Assembly: GCA_036490475.1 (NCBI GenBank)
Contig: DASXDT010000002.1
Span: 221,072-285,071 of the forward strand
Direction of reading: 5' to 3'
Length of the DNA: 64,000 bases
From: Candidatus Tumulicola sp.
GTDB taxonomy: Bacteria > Vulcanimicrobiota > Vulcanimicrobiia > Vulcanimicrobiales > Vulcanimicrobiaceae
Every line of letters starts with the position of its first letter. Position 1 is the first letter of the stretch. Shown here piece after piece: positions 1 to 7,745 of the stretch. The notes beneath the pieces were generated by a model that saw only the letters and a program-made list of their open reading frames with translations, had not been told where the DNA came from and made no database searches. The position numbers were made by a program, and so were the translations under genes.

Positions 1-1
1 C

Positions 2-712
2 GATCAGAGAATCGCGACGCAGCACGTGGCCGCTCAGCGTATCGCCACTGCCCAGCATATCGCCGCTCAGCGTATCGCTGCTGCCCAGCATGTCGCCGCT
101 CAGCATATCGCTACACTGCGCCAAGCGAACGTGACGCACGTACAAGCTCCGCACGTAGCTACCGCCGCCCGAGCGAATGCTTCGTCTACCTCTTCGATCC
201 GCAACGAACAAGCGGTGCAGACGCAGCGGAACGCGGTTCAGGCTCGCGCGCCTCAGCAAGAGCAGAACGCCTACCAGACGCGCGCGTATCAACAGCAAAA
301 CAACGCGTACCAGACGCGTGCGTACCAACAGCAACAGCAGAACAACGCGTACCAGACGCGCGCATATCAACAACAAAACAATGCCTACCAGACGCGCGCG
401 TATCAACAACAAAACAACGCGTACCAGACGCGTACGTACCAACAGCAACAGCAGAACAATGCCTACCAGACGCGCGCGAATCAGCAGCAAAACAACGCGT
501 ACCAGACGCGCGCGTATCAACAGCAACAATATCAGCCCCGGGCATACCCGCAGCAAAACAATCAGCAGCCCCGGGCCCAGCAGAACCAGAACTACCAGGC
601 CCGGCCTCCCGAGCAGCGAGCGGCACCTCCCGCCAGCCGTTCGGGCGGTAACAACGGTGGTTCGGGTAACGGGAACGGCGGCGGCGGCGACCACCATCAC
701 CCGCCGGCCTAA
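2..712 (+). CDS. Q/N-rich tandem-repeat protein, 5' end outside window
   Basis: The reading frame is open to the left window edge, so the N-terminus is missing; the first possible start inside the window is GTG at 26. The visible protein has an Ala/Gln/His section made of AAQ(R/H)(I/V)A-type repeats, then seven NAYQTR repeats separated by runs of Gln/Asn (266-529), then a Pro/Arg part and a Gly/Asn tail ending in GDHHHPPA. No globular domain is visible. Such compositions occur in surface, envelope or aggregation-prone proteins, but function is unknown. An antisense reading frame exists across the repeat and is treated as a by-product of it. The next gene on the same strand begins 132 bp downstream. 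Confidence 0.7.
   Translation, partial: DQRIATQHVAAQRIATAQHIAAQRIAAAQHVAAQHIATLRQANVTHVQAPHVATAARANASSTSSIRNEQAVQTQRNAVQARAPQQEQNAYQTRAYQQQNNAYQTRAYQQQQQNNAYQTRAYQQQNNAYQTRAYQQQNNAYQTRTYQQQQQNNAYQTRANQQQNNAYQTRAYQQQQYQPRAYPQQNNQQPRAQQNQNYQARPPEQRAAPPASRSGGNNGGSGNGNGGGGDHHHPPA
266..529 (+). repeat. In-frame tandem repeat encoding NAYQTR-(A/T)(Y/N)-Qn-N units
   Basis: Seven copies of a 36- or 42-bp unit encode NAYQTR followed by a Tyr/Asn and three to five Gln. Every length change is a multiple of three, so the frame is kept. Copies differ at synonymous positions (for example gcgtac versus gcctac), which suggests selection on the protein rather than very recent slippage. A degenerate tail of YQPRAYP and QQPR pieces follows. 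Confidence 0.85.
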
Positions 713-760
713 GCCGAACCAGCAACCTGCCTTCCAGTTCTCCACCTCCTCTCTGCGCCT

Positions 761-776
761 CCCGGACAAGTCCGGG
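761..776. terminator. Possible stem-loop after the repeat protein
   Basis: CCCGGA-CAAG-TCCGGG forms a perfect 6-bp GC stem 49 bp after the stop codon of the repeat protein. No T-tract follows, so intrinsic termination is uncertain; it could also be a processing or stability element between the two genes. Confidence 0.25.
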
Positions 777-844
777 GGGCGCGTCGCTCGTCAGCCCGCT
801 CCAAGCCGGGTCGATTACACTACGCGACGAAGGAGTGAGCCGCT

Positions 845-1621
845 TTGATTTCGGGTCCACGCGAGCGGCGCCGGCGAGAGATTGCCGGCTCGACCATCGC
901 CTCCATTCTGGTGCACGTTCTCGTGCTGGCGTTGCTGTTTGCGTTCGTAAAATCGATCGTGATGACGCCGGCCGGTAGTGGCGAACGCGTATCCGAAACG
1001 ACCTCGCTTTCGCTCGAGCATCAGATACGCCAGAAGACCAAGCCGCACAATAAGGCCCACCCAAAACATCGAATCACGTCGCCGCCCCTACCGGCGTTGC
1101 ACGAGCTGTCGCGTGAGAATCCGAACGCACCCTCGCAACCGCCACCGCAGCACGTCGCCATCAACGTCCCTCGAACGACTGCCGTTTCGAAGCTGCAGCA
1201 CGATCGCACGGCCTTCGCGGCGGAGGTGGCACAGCTGAACAAGGGCAACGACCCGCACGCAATTCCGACCATCGATCCCGCGGCGCGCGGATCGGCCACC
1301 AAAGACTACGCATTTCAGGCCGGCGCAAGCCAGGGCTCAGATCACGGAAACGGCATCATCACGCCGGTGCGAAGCTGGCAGGCGGGCGGCAAGGACTGCT
1401 ATTTCGCGCGCTACGAGTACACGTACCCGACCGGCGCAATGGAAGACGGTACGATCGTGTGGCCCATCTGCTACGACCCAGGCTCCGATCCGTTCCATTT
1501 ACCACCGCATCCGATGGAGTTTCCACTGCCGATGTTAGGATTCGTCCTCCCGGCCGGTACGGAATTACCGCCGTTGGAGAAAGACGCCTACCAACGGTAC
1601 GAAGCCCAAGTCGCACATTAA
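845..1621 (+). CDS. Membrane-anchored proline-rich protein (TonB-like layout, unknown function)
   Basis: A 258-aa protein starting with TTG, supported by AGGAG at 831-835 with a 9-nt spacer. A basic N-terminus precedes one transmembrane helix (about residues 13-38), then a basic, proline-rich linker (QKTKPHNKAHPKHR, SPPLPALHE) and a C-terminal part with two cysteines and a PLPMLGFVLP segment. Cytoplasmic anchor plus Pro-rich periplasmic span recalls TonB or TonB-like proteins, but I do not see a convincing TonB C-terminal domain. Its TAA overlaps the stop codon of the convergent MarC gene (shared TTAA at 1618-1621). Confidence 0.7.
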   Translation: MISGPRERRRREIAGSTIASILVHVLVLALLFAFVKSIVMTPAGSGERVSETTSLSLEHQIRQKTKPHNKAHPKHRITSPPLPALHELSRENPNAPSQPPPQHVAINVPRTTAVSKLQHDRTAFAAEVAQLNKGNDPHAIPTIDPAARGSATKDYAFQAGASQGSDHGNGIITPVRSWQAGGKDCYFARYEYTYPTGAMEDGTIVWPICYDPGSDPFHLPPHPMEFPLPMLGFVLPAGTELPPLEKDAYQRYEAQVAH

Positions 1622-2262
1622 TGGTGCACGAGCGGCGTTTGGGCCAACCCATTGATAACGAACTGCACCGCTAGCGCGGCGAGAATTATTCCGAGTAATC
1701 GGCTCGCAACGTGGACACCGGTGGTCGTTACCAGCTTCAACAAGAGCGTCGATCCGCGCATGCAAATCCAGGTCACGAACAACGCTGCCGCATAGGCCCC
1801 CGCGACGATCGTCAGGTTCGCGCGGTCGCCATGCGCGAGACTAACAAGAAGCAATACTGTCGCGATCGTTCCGGGGCCGGCGATCATTGGAATGGCCAGT
1901 GGGAAAACGGCCGGATTCTCGACCTCGGCGGCTTCGCGTTCCTCGGCTTCGGTTCGCTTGGCTCCGGTGGGACGGGCAAACAACATATCGATCGCGATCA
2001 AGAACAGCAATACACCGCCGGCAATCGTAAACGCCGGCAACGTGATGCCGAGATAGCCCAAGATTTCTCGACCCACGAAACCCATCAGCGCCATGACGAC
2101 TGCGGCGACGATGACGGCTTGATCGATGATTTGGTTGCGGCGCTTCGCCGGCATGCGCGCGGTCGCGCCCAGCGTCATGGGAATCATGCCGAGGGGATCG
2201 ATAATCGTAATTGCAGTGGCGAATGCCGTCGCCGCGAACCGGACGTCCATCGAGTCCATCAT
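1618..2262 (-). CDS. MarC/UPF0056 family integral membrane protein
   Basis: 214 aa, strongly hydrophobic, about six transmembrane helices. The family hallmark IDPLGMIPMT is at residues 21-30, and the second conserved segment NPAVFPLAIPMIAGPGTIA follows a charged loop (EAEEREAAEVE). MarC proteins are inner-membrane proteins of unknown transport role. The first ATG of an ATG-ATG pair at the 5' end is used; ATG at 2250 is an alternative. The gene lies 27 bp downstream of the DUF4127 gene on the same strand and may be the last gene of that operon. Confidence 0.85.
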   Translation of the reverse strand: MMDSMDVRFAATAFATAITIIDPLGMIPMTLGATARMPAKRRNQIIDQAVIVAAVVMALMGFVGREILGYLGITLPAFTIAGGVLLFLIAIDMLFARPTGAKRTEAEEREAAEVENPAVFPLAIPMIAGPGTIATVLLLVSLAHGDRANLTIVAGAYAAALFVTWICMRGSTLLLKLVTTTGVHVASRLLGIILAALAVQFVINGLAQTPLVHH

Positions 2263-2289
2263 ACCAGCGCCGTCACGAACGTGGCAATG

Positions 2290-3807
2290 TCAGAGATTCG
2301 GCGCTATGCCGACGTCGACTTCGGTTTCGAAGGTGCGCCGCCACGGCAACGAGATATCGATCGCCGCGATGTGATATCCGGGATCCAGTTGTTGAAGGAT
2401 TGCCGCGGCTCTATTCCATAGCAACGCGCGGTTCCGGCTCGCCACGACGGCGGCATCGGCCGGCGTCAGTAAGGTGTGGTCGGCGATACCCCGTTGGTCG
2501 AGCCACGCGTTGAGTTGCGGGCGCACGTCGTCGTGATAGGCGTAATCGTCGACGAATCGCATGAACGTAAACGTGCGATGCGCGAGCGAGTCGTACGTGT
2601 GCATGCGCCGTCCGGCACCGGCGGCAACGGATTCGGCTAATGCGGTGCCGACGGTGTTGGCATTCGTATTCCAAGAAGCGTACGCGTCGAGTCGAGCGGC
2701 CAAACCGCTCGTTAGCACTCGATCGGCGAAGCCGGCTTGCGAAGCATAGGAGTCGAAAAATCCAAGATCTGCAAGGGCGACGCTGCGTCCGGTCCCAATA
2801 TCGGCTCGCATCGCGGATGCAAAGGCGTCGTCCTGCGCGGTACTCGTTTGAGGGACTCGAACGGCCAAGACGATATCCGGATCCCTATCGACCAGCTGCC
2901 CACCACATAACGCGATCAAGCCGTCGATGGCGACCGATATGGGAGCGAATTCCAGCGGATCGACAAATTCATCTCCACCGGGACGCGAGTACCGTACTTG
3001 TACGCGAGGTGCCCAACGTGCGTCGCGCGCGAACGTGCCCGCAAGTAACGCCATTCCCAATTCGTCGGCGCCCGGCTCGATGGCCGGCGCCGGACTGGCC
3101 GCAACCGCGGCCGCCTCTTGCTGTAAGAGCTTTACTTCGGCGACGTGCAAGCCGACCGGACCGGCATCGTCTTGCCCCAGCGCGAGTCGATCGAGCGTTC
3201 CGGAAGCGCGCATCGCAATCAAGTGCCGGTCGACGTCGAGATTACGGCGGCGCGTCGCGAGGTATGCATCGAACGTTGCCGGATTCAACGAGGCGCGCAA
3301 GGCGGCCGCGGTCGCTTCTTCATTCGGCAGCAACGGGTCGTGCAAGTTGGCATACTCTTGCAACGCTTGCCATTCGGGATACGCGGCGAAATACGAGGTT
3401 CCGGCCGGGACACCGGTCGGTGCCAGTCGCATGACCGTTCCGAACGCCACAATCCACGCGTCCGGGCGACGATGACGGACCGTTTGCAATACGGCGAGCC
3501 GTTGTAGCGCACCGGCGTACGACGGACCCGGCACACGGGACGCGACGAGCCCTCCATAGGCCAGCATGTCGGACGAAACGACGTATGCGCCGATAGTCGG
3601 ATCGTTCGAACGAGCCGTCAACCAATCAACGACACCGTCGGCATCGCCGGGCTGCAGATAATTGCCGAGTATCGTGCGCGGCGGCGTCGTTACGGTGACG
3701 CCGGCGATGCGTCCGAGAAGCGCCGGAAGTTGCGCGCTAACCGGGCGATCGTCGAGTGGCACGAACGCGATCGTCGCCAACAACGACAGCGCGTGCAACA
3801 CGTTCAC
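2290..3807 (-). CDS. DUF4127 family protein, coupled to murQ
   Basis: 505 aa from a GTG at 3807. An in-frame extension to 3885 exists inside murQ, but the GTG start makes a GTGA overlap with the murQ stop and gives the expected N-terminus, LLATIAFVPLDDRPVSAQLP, the DUF4127 hallmark. Further conserved-looking pieces are YVVSSDMLAYGGLVASR, SWNTNANTVGTALAE and the C-terminal SLPWRRTFETEV. DUF4127 has no established activity that I know of. Its position as the next-to-last gene of a muropeptide-sugar operon, translationally coupled to murQ, suggests a role in the same pathway (inference). There is no clear signal peptide. Confidence 0.85.
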   Translation of the reverse strand: MNVLHALSLLATIAFVPLDDRPVSAQLPALLGRIAGVTVTTPPRTILGNYLQPGDADGVVDWLTARSNDPTIGAYVVSSDMLAYGGLVASRVPGPSYAGALQRLAVLQTVRHRRPDAWIVAFGTVMRLAPTGVPAGTSYFAAYPEWQALQEYANLHDPLLPNEEATAAALRASLNPATFDAYLATRRRNLDVDRHLIAMRASGTLDRLALGQDDAGPVGLHVAEVKLLQQEAAAVAASPAPAIEPGADELGMALLAGTFARDARWAPRVQVRYSRPGGDEFVDPLEFAPISVAIDGLIALCGGQLVDRDPDIVLAVRVPQTSTAQDDAFASAMRADIGTGRSVALADLGFFDSYASQAGFADRVLTSGLAARLDAYASWNTNANTVGTALAESVAAGAGRRMHTYDSLAHRTFTFMRFVDDYAYHDDVRPQLNAWLDQRGIADHTLLTPADAAVVASRNRALLWNRAAAILQQLDPGYHIAAIDISLPWRRTFETEVDVGIAPNL

Positions 3808-4688
3808 AGCAGCGGGCGCAACATGCCGCCGCTGCGTTTCAGCAGTTCCGCAGCGGCGACGGGATCGACGCCCCGGCGTTCGCAAACGATCGCGATCTTC
3901 ACGCGTCCATCGCTACGGTCGAGCGCCCCGATCGCTCGTTCGCGGTCGACCTCGGCGATCGATTCCACCAATCGGATCGCGCGCTCGCGCAACTTGCGAT
4001 TAGCAACGACGACGTCGACCATTTTATTGCCGAAGACTTTACCGAGCCGCACCATGATGGCGGTCGAGAGTGTGTTCAGCACGATCTTCTGCGACGTTCC
4101 AGCTTTTAAGCGCGTCGACCCGGTCAACGCCTCGGGACCGGTTGCAAGTTCGATCGTCTCGTTCGCGACGTCGGCCAACGGACTGCCTGCAGCGTTAACG
4201 ATGGCAACGGTATACGCGCCGGCCGCCGTCGCCGCCGCCACCGCACCGATCACAAACGGCGCCGTGCCGCCGGCAGATATTCCATACACGGCGTCGCCGG
4301 CGGTCACGCAATCGCCTACCACTCGTTCGCCGCCGGCTCGATCGTCTTCGGCTCCTTCGATCGCATGCGTCAGCGCGGCGGTGCCTCCGGCGATATGCGC
4401 AGCGACCAGCTCGTCACCGGCGCGAAAGGTCGGGTATAGTTCGGCTGCGTCGAGAACGCCGAGGCGGCCGCTGGTTCCGGCCCCCACATAATGCAGCCGC
4501 CCGCCTTGGCGCAACCGCTGCACGGTGCGCTCGACGACGCCGGCAATCGTTGCGGCGTGGGCCGCAACGGCGTCGGCGGCGCGCTGTTGATCGGCGACCA
4601 ACAGCCGAACCAATTCGCCGGTAGAAACGACATCGAGTCGAGCGGTTTGCGGGTGTTCGCCCTCGGTCGCCGGCAGGTCGACGCTCAA
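3804..4688 (-). CDS. murQ: N-acetylmuramic acid 6-phosphate etherase
   Basis: 294 aa, normal for MurQ. It cleaves the D-lactyl ether of MurNAc-6-phosphate, giving GlcNAc-6-phosphate, in the cytoplasm during peptidoglycan recycling. Family motifs: SIS-domain GAGTSGRLGVLDAAE (69-83), with E83 matching the general acid; EGAED (110-114), with E113 in the place of the second catalytic Glu; LKAGTSQKIVLNTLSTA; and LGKVFGNKMVDV. The ATG overlaps the stop of the upstream kinase (ATGA, 4685-4688), and its own TGA overlaps the DUF4127 GTG. MurNAc-6-P would come from AnmK and probably from the BadF-type kinase just upstream. Confidence 0.95.
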   Translation of the reverse strand: MSVDLPATEGEHPQTARLDVVSTGELVRLLVADQQRAADAVAAHAATIAGVVERTVQRLRQGGRLHYVGAGTSGRLGVLDAAELYPTFRAGDELVAAHIAGGTAALTHAIEGAEDDRAGGERVVGDCVTAGDAVYGISAGGTAPFVIGAVAAATAAGAYTVAIVNAAGSPLADVANETIELATGPEALTGSTRLKAGTSQKIVLNTLSTAIMVRLGKVFGNKMVDVVVANRKLRERAIRLVESIAEVDRERAIGALDRSDGRVKIAIVCERRGVDPVAAAELLKRSGGMLRPLL

Positions 4689-5584
4689 TCGAGCGACATT
4701 CCGGCCATACGCAATGCGCCTTCATGCGCGGAGTGCGCCGCGCGCAACGTGTGCAGTTGCGGGAGTTCGTTGCCTAATCGCGTTTCCAGTAGATACGTCA
4801 ACGTGCTCGGCGTTCGTAACAAGCCGCCGTGCAACACCAGCGGCGTCTCGTCGCCGGCATCGATCGCACGGACGACCGCGCGCACCAGGTCGAACAAATC
4901 GCGTGCAGCCGCCTGTACGATCGTTAATGCACTGCGCTCGCCGTCATCGGCGCACCGCAGAATCGCGGGAGCGACGCCGGCGATCGCGGAGACCGGAGAC
5001 GCATCGCCGTACGCAAACGCAAGAAGTCCATCTCGGTCGCTCGCGCCCGTGTATTCGCGAACGGCCGCGACGGTGCGATCCGACGCCCCCCGGCCATCCA
5101 ACGCGCGCAACGCTAAACGGAGACCGGCAGAACCGATCGCGTACCCGGACCCCTCATCGCCGATGGCATATCCGCCGCCTCCGCATCGCGAACTGCGGCC
5201 GGCATTTTCACCGTACGCGCTCGAACCCGTCCCTGCGATGAGCACGACTCCCCGCTCTCGCACTTCCGCGGCGTATAACGCCAGTCGCGCGTCGTCGATC
5301 ACTTGAATGCGCGCGTTAGCGAAGCGATGTTGCAGCGCATCGCGCAACGCGCCCGCGATCTCGGAGCGTGCGGCGCCGGCGCAGCCGACCACGATCGAGC
5401 GCGGTTGCTCGGAGCGGAGCGCCGCGACGATCGCGTCGCCGATGGTCGCAGCCGCCGCATCCAGTCCTACCGACGTCGGATTGGCCGCTGCAGTTTCTAC
5501 TCGATTGCGCGCGTCGCCGATGCCGGCCACCGCAATCGTACGGCTGCCGCCCGCGTCGACGCCTACGTCGACCGGCATTCGCAT
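4685..5584 (-). CDS. BadF/BcrA-family sugar kinase, probably GlcNAc/MurNAc kinase
   Basis: 299 aa with ASKHA ATPase signatures: phosphate-1 loop DVGVDAGGSRT (6-16), phosphate-2 region VVLIAGTGSSAYG and the downstream GGGGYAIGDEGSGYAIG, which is typical of N-acetylglucosamine kinases of the BadF/BadG family. MurK of Clostridium acetobutylicum, which phosphorylates both MurNAc and GlcNAc, belongs to this family (known). The position between anmK and murQ makes phosphorylation of recycled amino sugars the likely job (inference). ATG at 5584 is used; ATG at 5578 is possible. The 5' end overlaps anmK by 22 nt. Confidence 0.88.
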   Translation of the reverse strand: MRMPVDVGVDAGGSRTIAVAGIGDARNRVETAAANPTSVGLDAAAATIGDAIVAALRSEQPRSIVVGCAGAARSEIAGALRDALQHRFANARIQVIDDARLALYAAEVRERGVVLIAGTGSSAYGENAGRSSRCGGGGYAIGDEGSGYAIGSAGLRLALRALDGRGASDRTVAAVREYTGASDRDGLLAFAYGDASPVSAIAGVAPAILRCADDGERSALTIVQAAARDLFDLVRAVVRAIDAGDETPLVLHGGLLRTPSTLTYLLETRLGNELPQLHTLRAAHSAHEGALRMAGMSLD

Positions 5585-6708
5585 TCCATACGCGCCATCA
5601 ACTCCGATAACCGGTGCGGTGCGATCGCACCCAAGACCGTTGCCTCGCGCGCGCCGGTCGCCGCCGGGACGTTGGCCGGCCGGCCCCGCAGCGTTTCATA
5701 ACCCAAAATCGCAAAGGCGATCGCTTCTTTAGCATCGCTCGACACCGCATGATCGTCGGACGTATCGACGCGGGCGTGTGGAGCGAAGCGCCGCAAGCGC
5801 GCCATCAAATCCGGATTACGCGAGCCACCGCCGCTGACGATGACGCGCGGAGCCGCGAACGCCGTTGCGGCGATTGCGTCCGCGACCGTCCGGGCGGTCA
5901 ATTCGGCCAGGGTCGCGGCGCCGTCGGCATCGGCGAGTGCCCTCAAGCGCGCGTCGTGCTTCGCCAAGAATCGTTCGGCGAAGTATTCGCGACCGGTGCT
6001 CTTGGGTGGAGGTAGCGCGAAATACGCATCGGCCGACATCGCGGCGAGCAACTCCCGGTCGACCGTTCCTCGCGCCGCCAGCACCCCATCGCGATCCATC
6101 GTGAGTTGGCCATTCGAGCGAGAACGCACGAAGGCATCCAGCAGAATGTTTCCCGGGCCGGTGTCGTACGCGCAGGATACCGAGCCACTGCCGCGCGCGA
6201 GCACCGTCACGTTTGCGATCCCGCCGATGTTGATCGCAACGCGATCTTCGAGCGGATGTGAAAATAACAACGCGTCGACGTAGGGCACCAGCGGAGCGCC
6301 ATGACCTCCGGCGGCGCAGTCGGCACCGCGAAAATCGAAGCACACTGTAGCGCCGATGCGGTCGCGCACGACGTACGGATCGCCGATTTGCACCGTCGAT
6401 GCGTTGGCGCCGTCGTGCCAAATGGTCTGGCCGTGCGACGCGACGAAGTCGATGCGGCCTTCTGCAACCTTCTCCGCAGCATCGGCCAGGGCGTCCCCGA
6501 GCCGGCGGTGCAGTGATGCCGCCGTCGAGACGTTCGCGACGTTCGGCGGCAAGGCGTCGCGCAATTGCGCGTACAGCTCTTTTCCGAACGGCACGGTTAC
6601 GAACCGCTTGAGTTCTACGGCGTAGCCCGGACCGGACGGTACTAGCTCGATCAGCGCGGCATCGATTCCGTCCAACGACGTTCCGCTCATCAATCCGATG
6701 ACCCTCAC
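5563..6708 (-). CDS. anmK: Anhydro-N-acetylmuramic acid kinase
   Basis: 381 aa from a GTG at 6708 that makes a GTGA overlap with the upstream hydrolase; the open frame runs on to 6894 but the extra residues are Arg-rich and unlike the family. AnmK cleaves and phosphorylates 1,6-anhydroMurNAc to MurNAc-6-P using ATP. Motifs: GLMSGTSLDGID (5-16), SHGQTIWH (91-98), DFRGADCAAGGHGAPLVP (126-143 region), NIGGIANVT (160-168), DTGPGN (182-187) and VIVSGGGSRN near the C-terminus. AnmK implies that anhydro-muropeptides made by lytic transglycosylases reach the cytoplasm. Confidence 0.96.
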   Translation of the reverse strand: MRVIGLMSGTSLDGIDAALIELVPSGPGYAVELKRFVTVPFGKELYAQLRDALPPNVANVSTAASLHRRLGDALADAAEKVAEGRIDFVASHGQTIWHDGANASTVQIGDPYVVRDRIGATVCFDFRGADCAAGGHGAPLVPYVDALLFSHPLEDRVAINIGGIANVTVLARGSGSVSCAYDTGPGNILLDAFVRSRSNGQLTMDRDGVLAARGTVDRELLAAMSADAYFALPPPKSTGREYFAERFLAKHDARLRALADADGAATLAELTARTVADAIAATAFAAPRVIVSGGGSRNPDLMARLRRFAPHARVDTSDDHAVSSDAKEAIAFAILGYETLRGRPANVPAATGAREATVLGAIAPHRLSELMARMECECRST

Positions 6709-7745
6709 GCGAGACCCAACGCACGCATGGCCGCCTCGAAAAATGCCGCTCGCAACGGCCGGGTATCGGAGCGACCAAAATACACGGAGTTCGTGAGGAG
6801 TACCGCGGCGACGTCGACGATCGGGTCGGCCCAGACGCACGTTCCGACGAATCCCGTATGCCCGAAGCTTTCGCGATGCATGAAACGTCCGCACGAATTA
6901 TCATCCCGCGTCTTGAGGGCCCAACCCAATCCCCGCCGCAACACCGGATCGAAAGCCTGCTCGGAGATCGCTTCGCGCGCCAACGCGGCGCTTATTCCGC
7001 GCGCTCCCCGATTGTTGCGTGGCGCTAGATACATTTCGGCCAGCCCCGCAACGTCCGCAGCGGTTCCGAAAAGACCCGCGTGCCCTACGACGCCGCCCAT
7101 TAAATGCGCTTTTTCGTCGTGCACCGTTCCTTGCACGCGGCCGCGCCACGCATCGCTCTCGGTCGCCGGTATTGCCGATCGATCTCTCAACCGCACTCCA
7201 TAGCGCAACGTCTCGGAATCGAATCGCTCGCGCATCATCGTCGCTAAGTTGCGGCCCGTGGCGCGCTCTAGAATCGTCCCGAGCGCGATGAATCCTAGGT
7301 CGCTATACGTGACCCGTTCGCCCGGCGTATCGTCGAGCTCCCGATTCAGGGCGAACCGCTCGACGTTCTCATCGAGGATCGTGCGATAGTCGGCGCCCGA
7401 GTGCATCCCCGAATTGTGCGCCAGCAACATCCGCAGCGTAATCGTGGCGTGGCCGGTGCCCGACCATTCGGGTACGAGCCTCGTTAACGGTGTGTCGAGC
7501 GCCAGAATCGATTCGTCGACCAGCGTGAGTGCGACCGTCGCGACGAACGGCTTGGTCAAGGACGCCAGATCGAAACGCGAATCGACGCAAACGTCGCGCG
7601 CGAGTTCGTCCGCTCGGGTCGTTCCGACGGCGCGCTCGTACACGGGCCGGCCGCGATGTTCGATGCGTGCGACGGCGCCGGTATATTGCGCGGCGGTCGC
7701 GGCATCCAGCACGGCATCGACGCCGGCAAACGCGGCGCGCGTCAC
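6705..7745 (-). CDS. Beta-lactamase-fold serine hydrolase (AmiE-like amidase candidate)
   Basis: 346 aa from GTG at 7745 (GTGA overlap with nagZ; the longer upstream open frame is shadow of nagZ). Serine-hydrolase motifs of the class C beta-lactamase/S12 family: S62-L-T-K65 (FDLASLTKPF), Y147-S-D149 and H296-T-G298 (SFGHTGFVG), plus HDEKAHLMGGVVGHAGLFG. No signal peptide is visible, so it probably acts in the cytoplasm. In Bacillus subtilis the muropeptide-rescue operon pairs NagZ with AmiE, a beta-lactamase-like N-acetylmuramyl-L-alanine amidase (recalled knowledge). The same pairing here makes removal of the peptide stem from MurNAc the best guess; a D-Ala carboxypeptidase or esterase is the alternative. 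Confidence 0.85.
   Translation of the reverse strand: MTRAAFAGVDAVLDAATAAQYTGAVARIEHRGRPVYERAVGTTRADELARDVCVDSRFDLASLTKPFVATVALTLVDESILALDTPLTRLVPEWSGTGHATITLRMLLAHNSGMHSGADYRTILDENVERFALNRELDDTPGERVTYSDLGFIALGTILERATGRNLATMMRERFDSETLRYGVRLRDRSAIPATESDAWRGRVQGTVHDEKAHLMGGVVGHAGLFGTAADVAGLAEMYLAPRNNRGARGISAALAREAISEQAFDPVLRRGLGWALKTRDDNSCGRFMHRESFGHTGFVGTCVWADPIVDVAAVLLTNSVYFGRSDTRPLRAAFFEAAMRALGLA

Noticed and set aside
266..529. Regular repeats that could be mistaken for a CRISPR array
   Set aside because: The units are adjacent, have no unique spacers and preserve one reading frame.
186..1064. Long antisense reading frame across the repeat gene
   Set aside because: It is produced by the GC-rich in-frame repeat on the other strand, runs into two genes and has no domain or ribosome site.
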